DNA of 64,000 nt, from the NCBI GenBank assembly GCA_029851415.1, contig CM056741.1, positions 62,300,282 through 62,364,281 of the forward strand, read 5' to 3'. The notes beneath the pieces are model-generated. The model was not told the DNA's origin, did no database searches, and worked only from the letters and a program-made list of their open reading frames with translations. This document shows, piece after piece, positions 11,141 to 20,599 of the stretch (the stretch's first letter is position 1; every line of letters begins with the position of its first letter). The DNA comes from Eretmocerus hayati. Its lineage: Eukaryota; Arthropoda; Insecta; Hymenoptera; Aphelinidae. A program made the position numbers and the translations under genes.

Positions 11141-11514
11141 AAGACAACGGTGCGACAACTGGTGGAGAACTATTGAATGCCGCGCGTAATATTCCATTCT
11201 TCCGAGGAGTGTTCCTGTTAACTCAATTACGTAATCTCGGTGAACCGAAAATAAACGAATCAATGATAATTAATTTGAGCGATAGAGGTACACACTGGTG
11301 TGCTATGTATAAACGCGGTAACATCGTTCAATGGTACAATTCATTCGGAAATATTCGAGCTCCGCTTGAAGTAGTGCACTATCTCGGGCCAGACTGTCGC
11401 ATCGTATACAATCGTACGTCACATCAAAATTATGATCAAAGTAACTGTGGACAACTGTGTGTTGAATTCCTACGCAGTGTTACCCTTGGGGGAAGAGGGG
11501 GGAGAGTGACGTGA
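11131..11514 (+). CDS. Adenain-like cysteine protease
   Basis: It is readable in the -1 frame relative to the preceding gene. The frame opens after a stop at 11122-11124 and ends at 11514. Motifs of the adenovirus-type protease family seen in Polintons occur in order. They are NIPFFRGVF, then DRGTHWCAMYK with the catalytic His, then VQWYNSFG with an Asn where many relatives have Asp, and NCGQLCVEFL with the catalytic Cys near the C-terminus. The first in-frame ATG lies after the conserved FFRGVF segment, so a conventional start would lose part of the domain. Expression as a frameshift extension of the PLA2-domain protein is the simplest explanation. Its role would be maturation cleavage of capsid proteins. 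The short C-terminal tail is Gly/Arg-rich. Confidence 0.85.
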   Translation, partial: KKLKDNGATTGGELLNAARNIPFFRGVFLLTQLRNLGEPKINESMIINLSDRGTHWCAMYKRGNIVQWYNSFGNIRAPLEVVHYLGPDCRIVYNRTSHQNYDQSNCGQLCVEFLRSVTLGGRGGRVT

Positions 11515-11531
11515 GAATATCAACAATAGAA

Positions 11532-11565
11532 TATATACCATGTTATTTGAGGGGATGTTTCAGTA
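11532..11565 (+). promoter_or_regulatory. TATA-initiator core promoter of penton gene
   Basis: TATATA at 11532-11537 and TTCAGT with its A at 11562, a spacing of 30 bp. The ATG at 11566 follows only 4 bases after the predicted transcription start, implying an extremely short leader. Confidence 0.6.
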
Positions 11566-12297
11566 ATGTCTCGAACAGCAGCCGTCTCTGGTGTAGGACC
11601 AATCCTCGAAGCACCGCTAGAACTCGATGATTACATGAAAAATCGAGACCTTGAGCTAGCTCTAACTGATTTTGTAGCATATCACGCAATCCAGAATGTA
11701 CATCCGTTAAACAACAAGTTTTATTACGATAAAAACAAAGTTATAGAGATACCTCCAGGTTCATATGAGATCCAAGATATCGAAGCATATCTAAATAAAC
11801 TCTTGAAACACCAGGAAGAGCACACTGTAGAGGAGAAACCCATTTTGGAGTTGGAAGGTAACCACAACACTCTCAAGGTGGAACTACGATGTGATTTTCA
11901 GGTTGATTTCACTCAAGCAAACAATATCGGTACTCTTCTTGGTTTCTCAGACCCAATCACAGGCAAAGGTGATCAATTGGAAGCCGGAAAGTGGCATATA
12001 GCGCCTCGACAGGCCCGAATTTCGGAAATTAATTTGATAAGAATTGAGTGTAATCTTGTGAGTGGGTCGTACTTCAATGGCAAAGAGAGTCATACCGTTT
12101 TCCAATTCTCTCCGAACGTATCACCTGGATTTAGATTCTCTATAAAACCAGCTGAATTCATTTACCTCCCAGTACACAACAAGGCGAATACTATAGCTTT
12201 CAGGCTTTGTGATCAGAGGGGGAAAGATATAGACCTTCAGGATCAGGAAACTACTATTTGCGTTCATCTTCGAGTGAGGAGAGATGATCATATATAA
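11566..12297 (+). CDS. Penton-like minor capsid protein
   Basis: 243 residues. The segments LELALTDFVAYHAIQNV, NNKFYYD, IEIPPGSYEIQDIEAYL and HNTLKVEL...VDFTQANNIGTLLGFS match the pattern I know for the Polinton minor capsid (penton, single jelly-roll) protein. The C-terminal half is beta-strand rich. By the family model it forms the pentamers at capsid vertices and works with the major capsid protein encoded just downstream. The start ATG is placed by the adjacent TATA-initiator pair. Its 3' end (CATATATAAGAA) overlaps the next promoter. Confidence 0.88.
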   Translation: MSRTAAVSGVGPILEAPLELDDYMKNRDLELALTDFVAYHAIQNVHPLNNKFYYDKNKVIEIPPGSYEIQDIEAYLNKLLKHQEEHTVEEKPILELEGNHNTLKVELRCDFQVDFTQANNIGTLLGFSDPITGKGDQLEAGKWHIAPRQARISEINLIRIECNLVSGSYFNGKESHTVFQFSPNVSPGFRFSIKPAEFIYLPVHNKANTIAFRLCDQRGKDIDLQDQETTICVHLRVRRDDHI

Positions 12298-12327
12298 GAA
12301 GCTCCAACCACAGATCCCCAGCACAGT
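12291..12327 (+). promoter_or_regulatory. Candidate core promoter of major capsid gene
   Basis: TATATAAG at 12291-12298 lies across the stop codon of the penton gene. An initiator-like CACAGTC has its A at 12325. This would give a leader of about 146 bases without an ATG before 12471. Confidence 0.45.
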
Positions 12328-12470
12328 CGCCCGAGTCTCGCGAGGGTCGACAAGACCAATCGAGAGTGAAGTTGTATCTCCACAACGAGTTTCAAATACA
12401 GGTTGTAAGAAATCTCTTGACTCGAAGAGTATCCAGTTTCTACGTTCATTGGGATTCAAAGTGCGAAAGG

Positions 12471-13700
12471 ATGGCGATGTACCAAGATCCTCTCGACGTT
12501 CTGAGTCAACCACTGAAGGATGAGCGGATCATTAGAAAAGATGTAAGATCGTATACTCCTTATAACTTAATCACTATCTCACCCAACGATGAGATCAGGA
12601 TTCGTATCAACGCGAATGATTCGTATCTCCTACCTAGTGAGAGTTTTCTGTACATTGAAGCGGTTGTCACTGCAAACAATGCGACTAACGAGGCCAATTT
12701 CACAGTGGAAAATTGTTGGCCATTCTTCCTGTTTGATGAAGTTCGTTACGAATTGAATGGACATGAAATTGACCAGACCAAGAATCCTGGTATCACGGGT
12801 GTTATGAAAAACTGTTTATCATTTACCGACGATAACACCAAAGCTGCACAAGCTTATGGATGGGAACCAACACATTTAACGGTTTATAATGATTATAAAT
12901 TGAGCGTGTGTTTACCTTTGAACAAACTCATGGGTTTCTGTGAAGATTTCAGGAGTATAGTTTTAGGTGCAAAGCATGAACTTGTATTAATTCGATCCAA
13001 AACTGATAATAATTGTTTCAAAGTAACACAAAACGCTACTGATGTTAGTCTTTCCATGAAAAAAATTCAATGGTGGATGCCTCACATCTATCTCAATGAT
13101 AGAACAAAATTGTCAATGCTCCAAATTCAGAAAAGAGGACCTTTCCTACCCATCTCTTTTCGCACGTGGGAACTGTTAGAGTACCCAATGTTACAGCAAA
13201 CAACTAAGCAAATTTGGACCATCAAATCATCGACTCAGTTAGAGAAACCTCGATTCATTGTATTTGCTCTTCAAACAGATAAAAAAAATAATAAGAAAGC
13301 GAATGCCTCATGCTTTGATCATTGTAAGATTGCTAACATCAAATTATTCTTGAACTCTGAAGTATATCCATACGAGAATTTCAATATGGATTGGGAGACT
13401 AAGAATTACGTTAACTTTGCATTCCATCTATTCAAATCCTTCAAATCTTCCTACTATCAAGATGAATCGTTGAAAGATAAATCAATACTCTCGTTTTCTT
13501 CATTCCATAATTATTATTTCATGATCCCTATCGATTGTAGTCGACAAGACGAAGCGATAAAGAGTACAACTGTGGATGTTAGACTAGAATTTGAGACGCA
13601 GGAGAACATACCCGCAAACACATGTGCTTACTGTCTCATATTCCACGATAAGCACATAGACTATAATCCTTTAACAAATATCGTTCACAGAGTTACGTAA
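12471..13700 (+). CDS. Major capsid protein, double jelly-roll
   Basis: 409 residues from the ATG at 12471. A second ATG lies two codons later. The frame is open further upstream to 12366 but without ATG. Recognisable family segments are DEIRIRINANDSYLLPSES, FFLFDEVRYELNGHEID, ITGVMKNCLSF, then a long beta-rich C-terminal half ending in the typical YCLIFHDKHIDYNPLTN region. It would assemble as trimers into the icosahedral shell, with the penton-like protein. It is intact, and the length is in the range for insect Polintons, perhaps slightly short at the N-terminus. The stop TAA overlaps an ATG (TAATG) of the following region. Confidence 0.9.
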   Translation: MAMYQDPLDVLSQPLKDERIIRKDVRSYTPYNLITISPNDEIRIRINANDSYLLPSESFLYIEAVVTANNATNEANFTVENCWPFFLFDEVRYELNGHEIDQTKNPGITGVMKNCLSFTDDNTKAAQAYGWEPTHLTVYNDYKLSVCLPLNKLMGFCEDFRSIVLGAKHELVLIRSKTDNNCFKVTQNATDVSLSMKKIQWWMPHIYLNDRTKLSMLQIQKRGPFLPISFRTWELLEYPMLQQTTKQIWTIKSSTQLEKPRFIVFALQTDKKNNKKANASCFDHCKIANIKLFLNSEVYPYENFNMDWETKNYVNFAFHLFKSFKSSYYQDESLKDKSILSFSSFHNYYFMIPIDCSRQDEAIKSTTVDVRLEFETQENIPANTCAYCLIFHDKHIDYNPLTNIVHRVT

Positions 13701-13719
13701 TGATCATTTTCAACGATAG

Positions 13720-14346
13720 GTTTCATCACGTGAAGCATCAATTCAACGATATGTCGAGTCGGAACAAAAAGGAGTCTCTTCGGAATCAGAGGAGCTACCA
13801 AAAATCCTACACATCGATCTCCAGGGTTTCAAAACTGATGACATATTCATTGCTAAAGAGGCTGCTATTATGAATTTTGCAGGAACTAGACTTGAACAAT
13901 GGTTATTCTTACCCCCATATGATATGGAAGACTTATCCAAGGTAGATCAGCGAAAAGTCAAGTGGCTGATTCAATACCATCACGGATTATTCTGGAACCA
14001 GGGCACAACTCCGTACGATGATCTGGAAGAGCGCTTCGAAGAATATCTTATGAGGGAGTGTAACGTTAATAACACTGTTATCATACTTGTCAATGGTTCC
14101 GAGAAAAAAGTTTGGCTGACTCAGTTAACTCCTAACCTTACAAAAAGATTCAAAAATGTCTATTTGTTTGATGTGCATGAAATGTTCGAGATCCCCGAAT
14201 TTTATCATGATAATGCAAAATATAGGCACGACCCATGTATGTTTCACGATAACAAAAGATATGCATGTGCTCTGAAAAACGTATACTATTTAGCTCATGT
14301 AACCTTAACATGTAGTTTGAAGGAGAAAAGAAACAATGTGAAATAA
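13720..14346 (+). CDS. Conserved Polinton protein of unknown function; start unclear
   Basis: The frame is open from 13720 to 14346. It contains KILHIDLQGFKTDDIFIAKE, WLFLPPYDMEDLS, VKWLIQYHHGLFWN and a C-terminal CALKNVYYLAH. I know this IDVQGF...FKPPY...HGL...KG.EKK.WL pattern from insect mobile-element proteins, without an assigned function. The conserved N-terminal part lies upstream of the first in-frame ATG (13870). An ATG overlapping the capsid stop (13700) is in the adjacent frame, so a -1 shift before 13870 would join them. The best slip candidate there is C AAA AAG near 13765, which is not canonical. Alternatives are non-AUG initiation, an upstream exon, translation from 13870 only (158 residues), or an indel. 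Confidence 0.7.
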   Translation, partial: VSSREASIQRYVESEQKGVSSESEELPKILHIDLQGFKTDDIFIAKEAAIMNFAGTRLEQWLFLPPYDMEDLSKVDQRKVKWLIQYHHGLFWNQGTTPYDDLEERFEEYLMRECNVNNTVIILVNGSEKKVWLTQLTPNLTKRFKNVYLFDVHEMFEIPEFYHDNAKYRHDPCMFHDNKRYACALKNVYYLAHVTLTCSLKEKRNNVK

Positions 14347-14446
14347 AGGAATTTCTTTCTCAAAGATGAATGATAAATCTTTTCATTGACCCTATCATCT
14401 TTTGAGAAGAAAAAAATAAATAAGATGAAATATCTGATTGTGTATA

Positions 14447-14480
14447 TATAAACATGTGTCTCGAACATCCTCGTTGCAGT
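14447..14480 (+). promoter_or_regulatory. TATA-initiator core promoter deciding start at 14487
   Basis: TATAAA at 14447-14452 and TTGCAGT with its A at 14478, a spacing of 31 bp. Because the predicted start site lies downstream of the ATG at 14454, the usable start codon is the in-frame ATG at 14487. Confidence 0.6.
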
Positions 14481-14486
14481 AGAGCG

Positions 14487-14948
14487 ATGAACGTTGACAT
14501 ATTTGGAAGTAGTGCTGGAGAACGTCTTGATTACTATGGTTCTCACACATCTTCGGATCGTAAAATAACCAACATTCAGAGAAAAGTAGATCAAATGCTT
14601 TTTTCGCAGAGGACCTTGATTGGTGAAACAAAACAAAAGATTTCCTCTGTGGAAAGATCCTTGGAGGATGGAATCCAGACAATAAAGAACGAACTGAGGA
14701 ATTTCCGATCTGAGTCAGATATCAGACTGTTGGAATTGCGGAGAAGTGTCGAAAAATTACGTTCCGATCACAATGATTTGAGAAAGAATTCAGAACGTAA
14801 CTCTAAGAACGTGGTGAATTTGAACCAATTATTCTCTCAAATGCAAGCGCAGATCACTGATTTGAACACAAGATTCAAGGCTCAAAATAATATTCTCATT
14901 GATTTATCTCTCTTAAAACCGGGAGGTGTCGATGAGAAATACCCTTGA
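14487..14948 (+). CDS. Small coiled-coil protein
   Basis: 153 residues from the ATG at 14487. The frame also offers an ATG at 14454, but the promoter spacing argues against it. From about residue 30 to 135 the sequence is a continuous amphipathic helix with heptad-like Leu/Ile/Val spacing and many charged residues. It is Ser/Gly-rich at the start and ends in LIDLSLLKPGG. I recognise no family. Like the larger coiled-coil protein at the left end, it could be a structural or fibre-like component, but nothing in the sequence proves that. It ends 3 bp before the integrase ATG, which suggests shared transcription. Confidence 0.7.
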   Translation: MNVDIFGSSAGERLDYYGSHTSSDRKITNIQRKVDQMLFSQRTLIGETKQKISSVERSLEDGIQTIKNELRNFRSESDIRLLELRRSVEKLRSDHNDLRKNSERNSKNVVNLNQLFSQMQAQITDLNTRFKAQNNILIDLSLLKPGGVDEKYP

Positions 14949-14951
14949 AAT

Positions 14952-15914
14952 ATGAATGAAGAGTACAGTTCGGAAAAAATCCAGTTGGTGAAAGAATTAC
15001 ACTCACCGGCTCGGAGGAACTTTCCTCGGAGGAAAGTCCTGACAAAGGATGTTGATGATTTGTGGCAGATAGATTTAGCGATAATGATGAATTGGAGTAA
15101 AGTGAACAAAAATTTTAAGTACATTCTTATCGTTATTGATGTTTTCTCGAAATATGGTTGGGCCGAACCCGTGAAGAGTAAGACTGGTAAGGATGTAACG
15201 ACAGCGTTCAAGAAAATACTCGAACGAGCTAAACCTCATACTCCACGAAACTTGCAAGCTGACAAAGGTCGAGAGTTTTACAACAAAGATTTCCTCCAGC
15301 TCATGAAGCATCATAAAATTAATTTTTATTCCACGCAGAGCGTGCTCAAGGCTTCAGTATGTGAACGCTTCGTGAGAACAATAAAAACCCGTTTGTTCAA
15401 GATTTTCTCTCTGAATGGGAACTACAATTGGATTGACAATTTACAGGGAGTATTAAAAGATTATAACGATACAAAACATCGTACGATAGGTTTGAAACCT
15501 GTTCAAGTGTATCTAAAATCCCCCCAGCAGACGAAACACATTGAGAGACTCAAGTCAACAATTTATCGAAATTTTAAAATTACTGGAAAACACAAGTTCA
15601 AAGTGGGTGATTTTGTACGAGTGAGTAAATATAAGAACGTATTCGCCAAAGGTTTTACTCCGAATTGGAGCACGGAAATCTTCAAAATAATTCAGGTGAA
15701 GAGAACTAATCCAATCACATATGCTCTTGAAGACTACACAGGTGAAAGAATCTTAGGAGGATTTTATGAGCCTGAATTACTACGCGTGAAAGATCCACAT
15801 ACTTATCTGGTTGAGAAGATCATTAAAAGGAGGGGGGACATGGTTTACGTCAGATGGCTTGGTCTAGATGAGAAATACGACTCATGGATATCTACAAGCG
15901 ACATTCTCTCATAG
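14952..15914 (+). CDS. Retroviral-type DDE integrase with chromodomain
   Basis: 320 residues. The rve core shows DLWQID (Asp41), QADKGREFY (Asp104) and CERFVRTIK (Glu139), exactly the D,D-35-E spacing of active integrases. Residues about 215-275 form the SH3-like region (KVGDFVRVSK, WSTEIFKIIQVK). Residues about 281-320 are a chromodomain (YLVEKIIKRRGDMVYVRWLGLDEKYDSWI) with the aromatic residues of a methyl-lysine cage. No N-terminal HHCC zinc finger is visible. It would insert the element's ends with a 6-bp stagger, matching the CGAGTC duplication. The chromodomain may direct insertion to marked chromatin. Both features are known for Polinton integrases. Confidence 0.95.
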   Translation: MNEEYSSEKIQLVKELHSPARRNFPRRKVLTKDVDDLWQIDLAIMMNWSKVNKNFKYILIVIDVFSKYGWAEPVKSKTGKDVTTAFKKILERAKPHTPRNLQADKGREFYNKDFLQLMKHHKINFYSTQSVLKASVCERFVRTIKTRLFKIFSLNGNYNWIDNLQGVLKDYNDTKHRTIGLKPVQVYLKSPQQTKHIERLKSTIYRNFKITGKHKFKVGDFVRVSKYKNVFAKGFTPNWSTEIFKIIQVKRTNPITYALEDYTGERILGGFYEPELLRVKDPHTYLVEKIIKRRGDMVYVRWLGLDEKYDSWISTSDILS

Positions 15915-16032
15915 TCATTCACGTACAATTGTTCGGAGAACTATTAGAAATACGGTGAGTCGATAATTCACATCATGTTCGTAGCTGAATATTTCAATGA
16001 ATACATAACACTGATTATTTTACAGTTCAACC

Positions 16033-16350
16033 ATGAATCCAACCGACGATCGCGTGGTGACGGTCGGGGGATATATATGTGACTTGAAGAATCTTTCTGA
16101 TTTGGAGATTGGAGAACTCTATCATATTACAGATCTCTTCTTTGATTCGCAAGAGAGACAGGTGACCGCTACTTTGAATCTAAAAATTTACGTTGAACTC
16201 CCTCAACAATTGAGCAACATTCTACTCAATGATCAAGATATATTTTTCCAATTGGCCGATAAAGCAAACAAATATGATTTATTTCTACAGTATTTGGGGG
16301 ATGGGAAAGTCAAACTTTATGATAGATATGATGAGATTAATCTTCTTTGA
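16033..16350 (+). CDS. Small Polinton protein, possibly OB-fold-like
   Basis: 105 residues, not assigned to a named family. It is probably beta-rich (ICDLKNLSDLEIGELYHITDLFF, TATLNLKIYVELPQQL) and ends LQYLGDGKVKLYD. The C-terminal GDGKVKLYD resembles GNGKVKFNG of the protein at 21817. Both genes are followed by related non-coding sequence, so they may be paralogues. The 5' leader seems to contain an intron (donor ACG-GTGAGT at 15955, acceptor TTTTACAG ending 16025) just before the ATG. A role in single-strand DNA binding is only a guess from the pattern. Confidence 0.6.
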   Translation: MNPTDDRVVTVGGYICDLKNLSDLEIGELYHITDLFFDSQERQVTATLNLKIYVELPQQLSNILLNDQDIFFQLADKANKYDLFLQYLGDGKVKLYDRYDEINLL

Positions 16351-16556
16351 TTCCATGTAAATCACCAAGACTATGAAAAAAGAATTGACAAATAAATCAT
16401 CATAATATAGACACTGAAGACCAAGTTTTATTTTCCACCTCATAACAAACTTCTGCATTGAAATTAGTTACTGATAAGTTATCTTCAATTTTCTCTGGTT
16501 AGGGATAGATTACTTATTGTAAAATGAATGAGCAAGACGATGAGTATTGATTCATT

Positions 16557-19500
16557 TTATTCGCTTCGCTTGAAACCTAGAGCTTTTGTGTTTACACCAT
16601 CATCTAATATTAACCGCTTATCATCATCAGCATTGAGTGCTAGTTTCGTTTGTTTTATGCTATAAACTCGATGTAGATGATTCCTTATGAGTTTTTGTTC
16701 GCAAAACAAATTGATACCTTCGAATAAACATCGTTTGTAATCGTTGAACCGAATTTTCTTCCTCAGTATACTTTTGGATACACCTTTAGCAGCCATTTTC
16801 TCTTCCAACTCTTCCTTTTCATTCTCACTAATTATCGCGTAGGCTTTCGGTCTTATACCGACGAACTCAACGATAATCAGATCCCCATACTCAACTTTCA
16901 TCATACCCAACTCTTTCATATTCATGCGCGGTATAGAATACGGATTATCTTCTCTGAAATTCGAAGTATCGAATCTCATCTCACAGTCACGCAGTATCAG
17001 CTCAGAGTACACATCGTCTGTTTTTATTTCATACAAAAGTGAGTCTGTATCTGTATATAGTAGGTTACAAGTACCGTCTAAATTGTTATAATTTTTCAAC
17101 ATGTATGTGTAATGGAAGTTATACATGATTGTCTTCGATAGGTCCAGAATCGCCATCCCGACATAGATCGGTTTGGACATCTTGATCTCTTTCTTTTTAA
17201 GCTCTAGGGCAGCGAAATCTTCGTCAAAGAAAACAATTCGATGGAACCTAGGGTTGGAAACATACTTCTCAACCCCACTTCTGCGACGATCCCACTTGGT
17301 CTCCAACTTAACTGTCATTCTATTACGTACGTTCTCCATGGACTTACCGAAGACCGCATTGACCATCAGTTTGAATAGTTCTTTACGAAAATCAGAGGTC
17401 GCGCGTTTGCGCAGTTCTGTATTCAATGTAACGTAAGGAGCAAGCCAGCTTTTCTGTTTGAATTCAAGGACTCTATGTATTTTTTTCAATATGAGACCGT
17501 GGTCTAGAGCTTGATTTAAGGCTCGATAGTGTACTACGTACTTTTTCTTATCAAACAACGTAGCCAATAGCTTCTTATTTTTTCTATTTTTCGCATCAGG
17601 TGGAGCTCTTTTCTCCGGGCAGAATGGATAATCAGAGTGTAATTCGTGTAGATTATGAGGATAAATCAAGTCTACTTCAAGTATATATCCCGTATCCGAA
17701 TCTTCTCCAATACTACGCACATCGAAATTCTTTGGATTTTTCACCCATTTGAAATCCTTGAATGGTAATTTGAACTGCATAGCTGTGCCGTAGAGGTTAT
17801 TCACGTCAAGATACAGAATGTAACTCGATTCTTTGGTCGAATCATAACTTCTCATATACTTATTATTCGCTGTCGCGTAACGTTTCGAACATTGGCTTAA
17901 ACCACCTCTTATCCCTTTTTCTAACAAAAGAACCATATCGATATCGGTGATTAGCTCCAATTCTATCTCTGTTTTGAGGAGCATAACATCCCAAGCGTAC
18001 CCCGGCAATGTCAAGTAATGAGCCGGATCCAATAAGTACGTTTCTAGGCAACTGTTCCTGAAATCTTCAAAAATATCTGCTAGAAGACATATATCAGTCT
18101 TCAAATAGAGCTCTGCGTAATCCCACAGCGTATCGCAGCGAAAAGTTCTCCAAACATCTTTAGCGTGTTCGTATGATGCGTTATCCAAGTGCGAGTCCGT
18201 GAGAGAATTATAGAATTTATCAATTGAAGGTAAAGTACATTCTTCGAGTTTGGAATCAACATCCAAGTAGTCGTAGCAAAAGACTCCCTTCCTTCTGAGG
18301 AGATTGAATGCTCGCTCTGGATCATCACTCTTCTGTAATTCTCTCTCGAATTGTTTTCTCAAGATGTACATGTTTTCCCTCGGTACTAAAGACGCAAGTT
18401 TTTCTAGGCTTGAATTCAGAAATTTAAACGAGTCGATGAATGTTAATTTCATTCTCGTACTCCCCACATGTTTAGTGAAGGATATATACCTTTCCATGTT
18501 CTGAGGTACGACGGAGAGCTCCCCCTCCATATCAAACATCAAGGAACGGATTAAATGATGCGTATCATAACGACTCCCATTATGAAAAACGATTGGAATG
18601 TTGAATTTCTCTTGATATAACAAATTGCAAATTGAATGAGCTGCAGATCTGAAGGAACCGGACCCTCGGTGCATATGATCGCGAACACGAATATCATCTC
18701 GTTGGAATTCCTTACCACATATATGACATGTCTTAGCCGTCTGAAATCTAGCCTCGTCTTCTTCGCTCATGGTCAGAGGTGGAAAATTCTGAATCCGCTA
18801 GAACAGAAGAAGAAGAAGAAAAAAAAAGGGAAATCAATAGTGTTTCCTCATTCCATCATTTTATTTCAAAACTTGAACAGAAACTTACGTTTTGCACTTC
18901 AATAGCGATACGCTCTAGTTCTTGCACAAACTGTTGTGCACAATTTCGTCCTCTGAATGTTTTATAGAAACAATGATTTTCATCGTAGCGATCGTGGAAA
19001 TATAATCCTACGCAGTAGGGTTCATGTCTCTGGAACGCATCTACCAAAAGTTGTGATTTCTTCTTCTCAAAATTTTGAAGATCTCCAATCTCACTCATTT
19101 CACAATCTCCATCGTCATCACCCTCAGAAATCAATCGTGTGTGATAATTTGAATCCACGCTGGACTTCTCATCCATCTTCACGAGTAAGCATTCGACGTC
19201 AGCATAAGCTATATAGGGCAAGTCCTGTTTCTTCCAGTGATCACGGAACTGAAGAATTTTCTCATCATCCTTTGGTAGAGTAATTTTGCATTCGTTCATG
19301 ATTTTACAATCTTTGAAATGTTTGTCCAGCCTAAATTGACTCGAAAACGAGTGAAAGCATGTCTCACATATGAAAACCTTATGTTGGTGTGAATTAACCC
19401 CACTTGAACTCAGTCGGGATAGATGTTTGATTGTGCAATAGTGTGAGATATCCCCTTCTTCTAGAAGCAACAAGTTCACATGTCTTTCTCTCTTCCTGGT

Positions 19501-20469
19501 GGTTCTGTAAGATGGATATATCATTTTTTCTTCTTCATCAACCTGGTAAACATTAACGGAGATATTATTGGTCCTCTCGAATGTTGGTATCTGCGTGTAA
19601 GAGATGGGAAAATCTTCCTCGTTCAGTTTCAACTCCTGTTTCCAGTGAACGTAACTGGATTTCTGATTTTGTCGAGATGATCCCTTCGGAGCAGGATATA
19701 GCCCTACCATTACTGCTGTTGCGAAACAGTCTTTCCCATCGCATTCGATATTGATAACAGCATTTTTCCTTTTGATGAAATCCGGTAGAGCTACGAATGA
19801 AGCTCCATTGAGGGGTCTTGTCTTGACGATGTTGATCTTCAAACTGATTATTTCTTCTAATGACCAACCGCTGCCCATTTCTTCGAATTCAGAGAGAAGA
19901 TCAAGCAGAAAGTCGCACATTCTTTTAAACCATTTTTCAAGGTTTGTAGAAATGAAGATCTCGCTATTGGGACTCCGAAAGTGTTTAATGTCTGTTTTCT
20001 CATCTTGGAAATTGTAGTAGGCATCGAATATTAGAGCAACTTTAGCTGTTTTATACTCTTCAACGAAATCATGAACGTACCCTATGACGTGCTTGCCCGC
20101 TGCCTGTAGGAAGCTTGAGGGTGTTATATGATCCACATTCCCAACAACTGCAGTCCTAGCTCGTCTTCGAAACGCTGTTTTACTCTCAAAGAATATTACA
20201 TCACCAAAGTCGGGTCGGGTTCTCCTATCTTTGAGAATTCTATGAATCCTCCACATTCGATCACCCATACTCTCGAGTGCTTCCTTGTGACCAGTACAAT
20301 CACTTCTTGGTGCGCGACAATGATTCAAAGTATTCGAGATGATTTCGTATAGATTCAGAGCCTCATCTTCAATAGATTTACTCCTCTTTGATTTGGCGAA
20401 TGGTAACTTTCGATAGGCTTGTATAATGTCTTTTTCTCTCCCACAAATTGTTGCGTAGATATTAGCCAT
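16557..20469 (-). CDS. Protein-primed family B DNA polymerase, one intron
   Basis: Exon 1 is 20469-18889 and exon 2 is 18797-16557. The intron 18798-18888 (91 bp) has a GTAAGT donor and a TTCTTCTTCTGTTCTAG acceptor and joins in phase 0, giving about 1273 residues, normal for Polintons. Exon 1 has the INIECDGKDCF segment (about 239-250), a C2H2 finger (Cys368, Cys371, His384, Cys388) and Exo I AYADVEC (about 421-427). Exon 2 has a Cys/His cluster with DHMHRGSG, Exo II FHNGSRYD, and polymerase motifs A (LDVNNLYG, about 856-864), B (KLMVNAVFGKSMENVRNR, about 1003-1020) and C (YTDTDS, about 1108-1113). It replicates the element by protein priming. An initiator-like TCAGTCG lies at about 20514-20523, complement strand, without a clear TATA. 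Confidence 0.95.
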
Positions 20470-20599
20470 TGTGGTTTGATACGTCGAAACAAGATCCAGC
20501 TCAAGGAGTACACGGTCGACTGAAAAAAATCATTCGCCTCCACGTCTATTTGAATTCGTGGCTCTCAACACGTGTACATAGTTCTGAATCACATCTCTC

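Noticed and set aside
12284..12523. 79-codon plus-strand frame between penton and capsid genes, with a FLRSLGFKVRK segment
   Set aside because: Its ATG lies upstream of the predicted capsid transcription start and it overlaps the upstream extension of the capsid frame. The short resemblance to small Polinton proteins was not enough to call it.
18770..18888. Apparent stop/frame break in the DNA polymerase gene
   Set aside because: GTAAGT donor and polypyrimidine-AG acceptor join the two halves in phase; an intron, not a disabling mutation.
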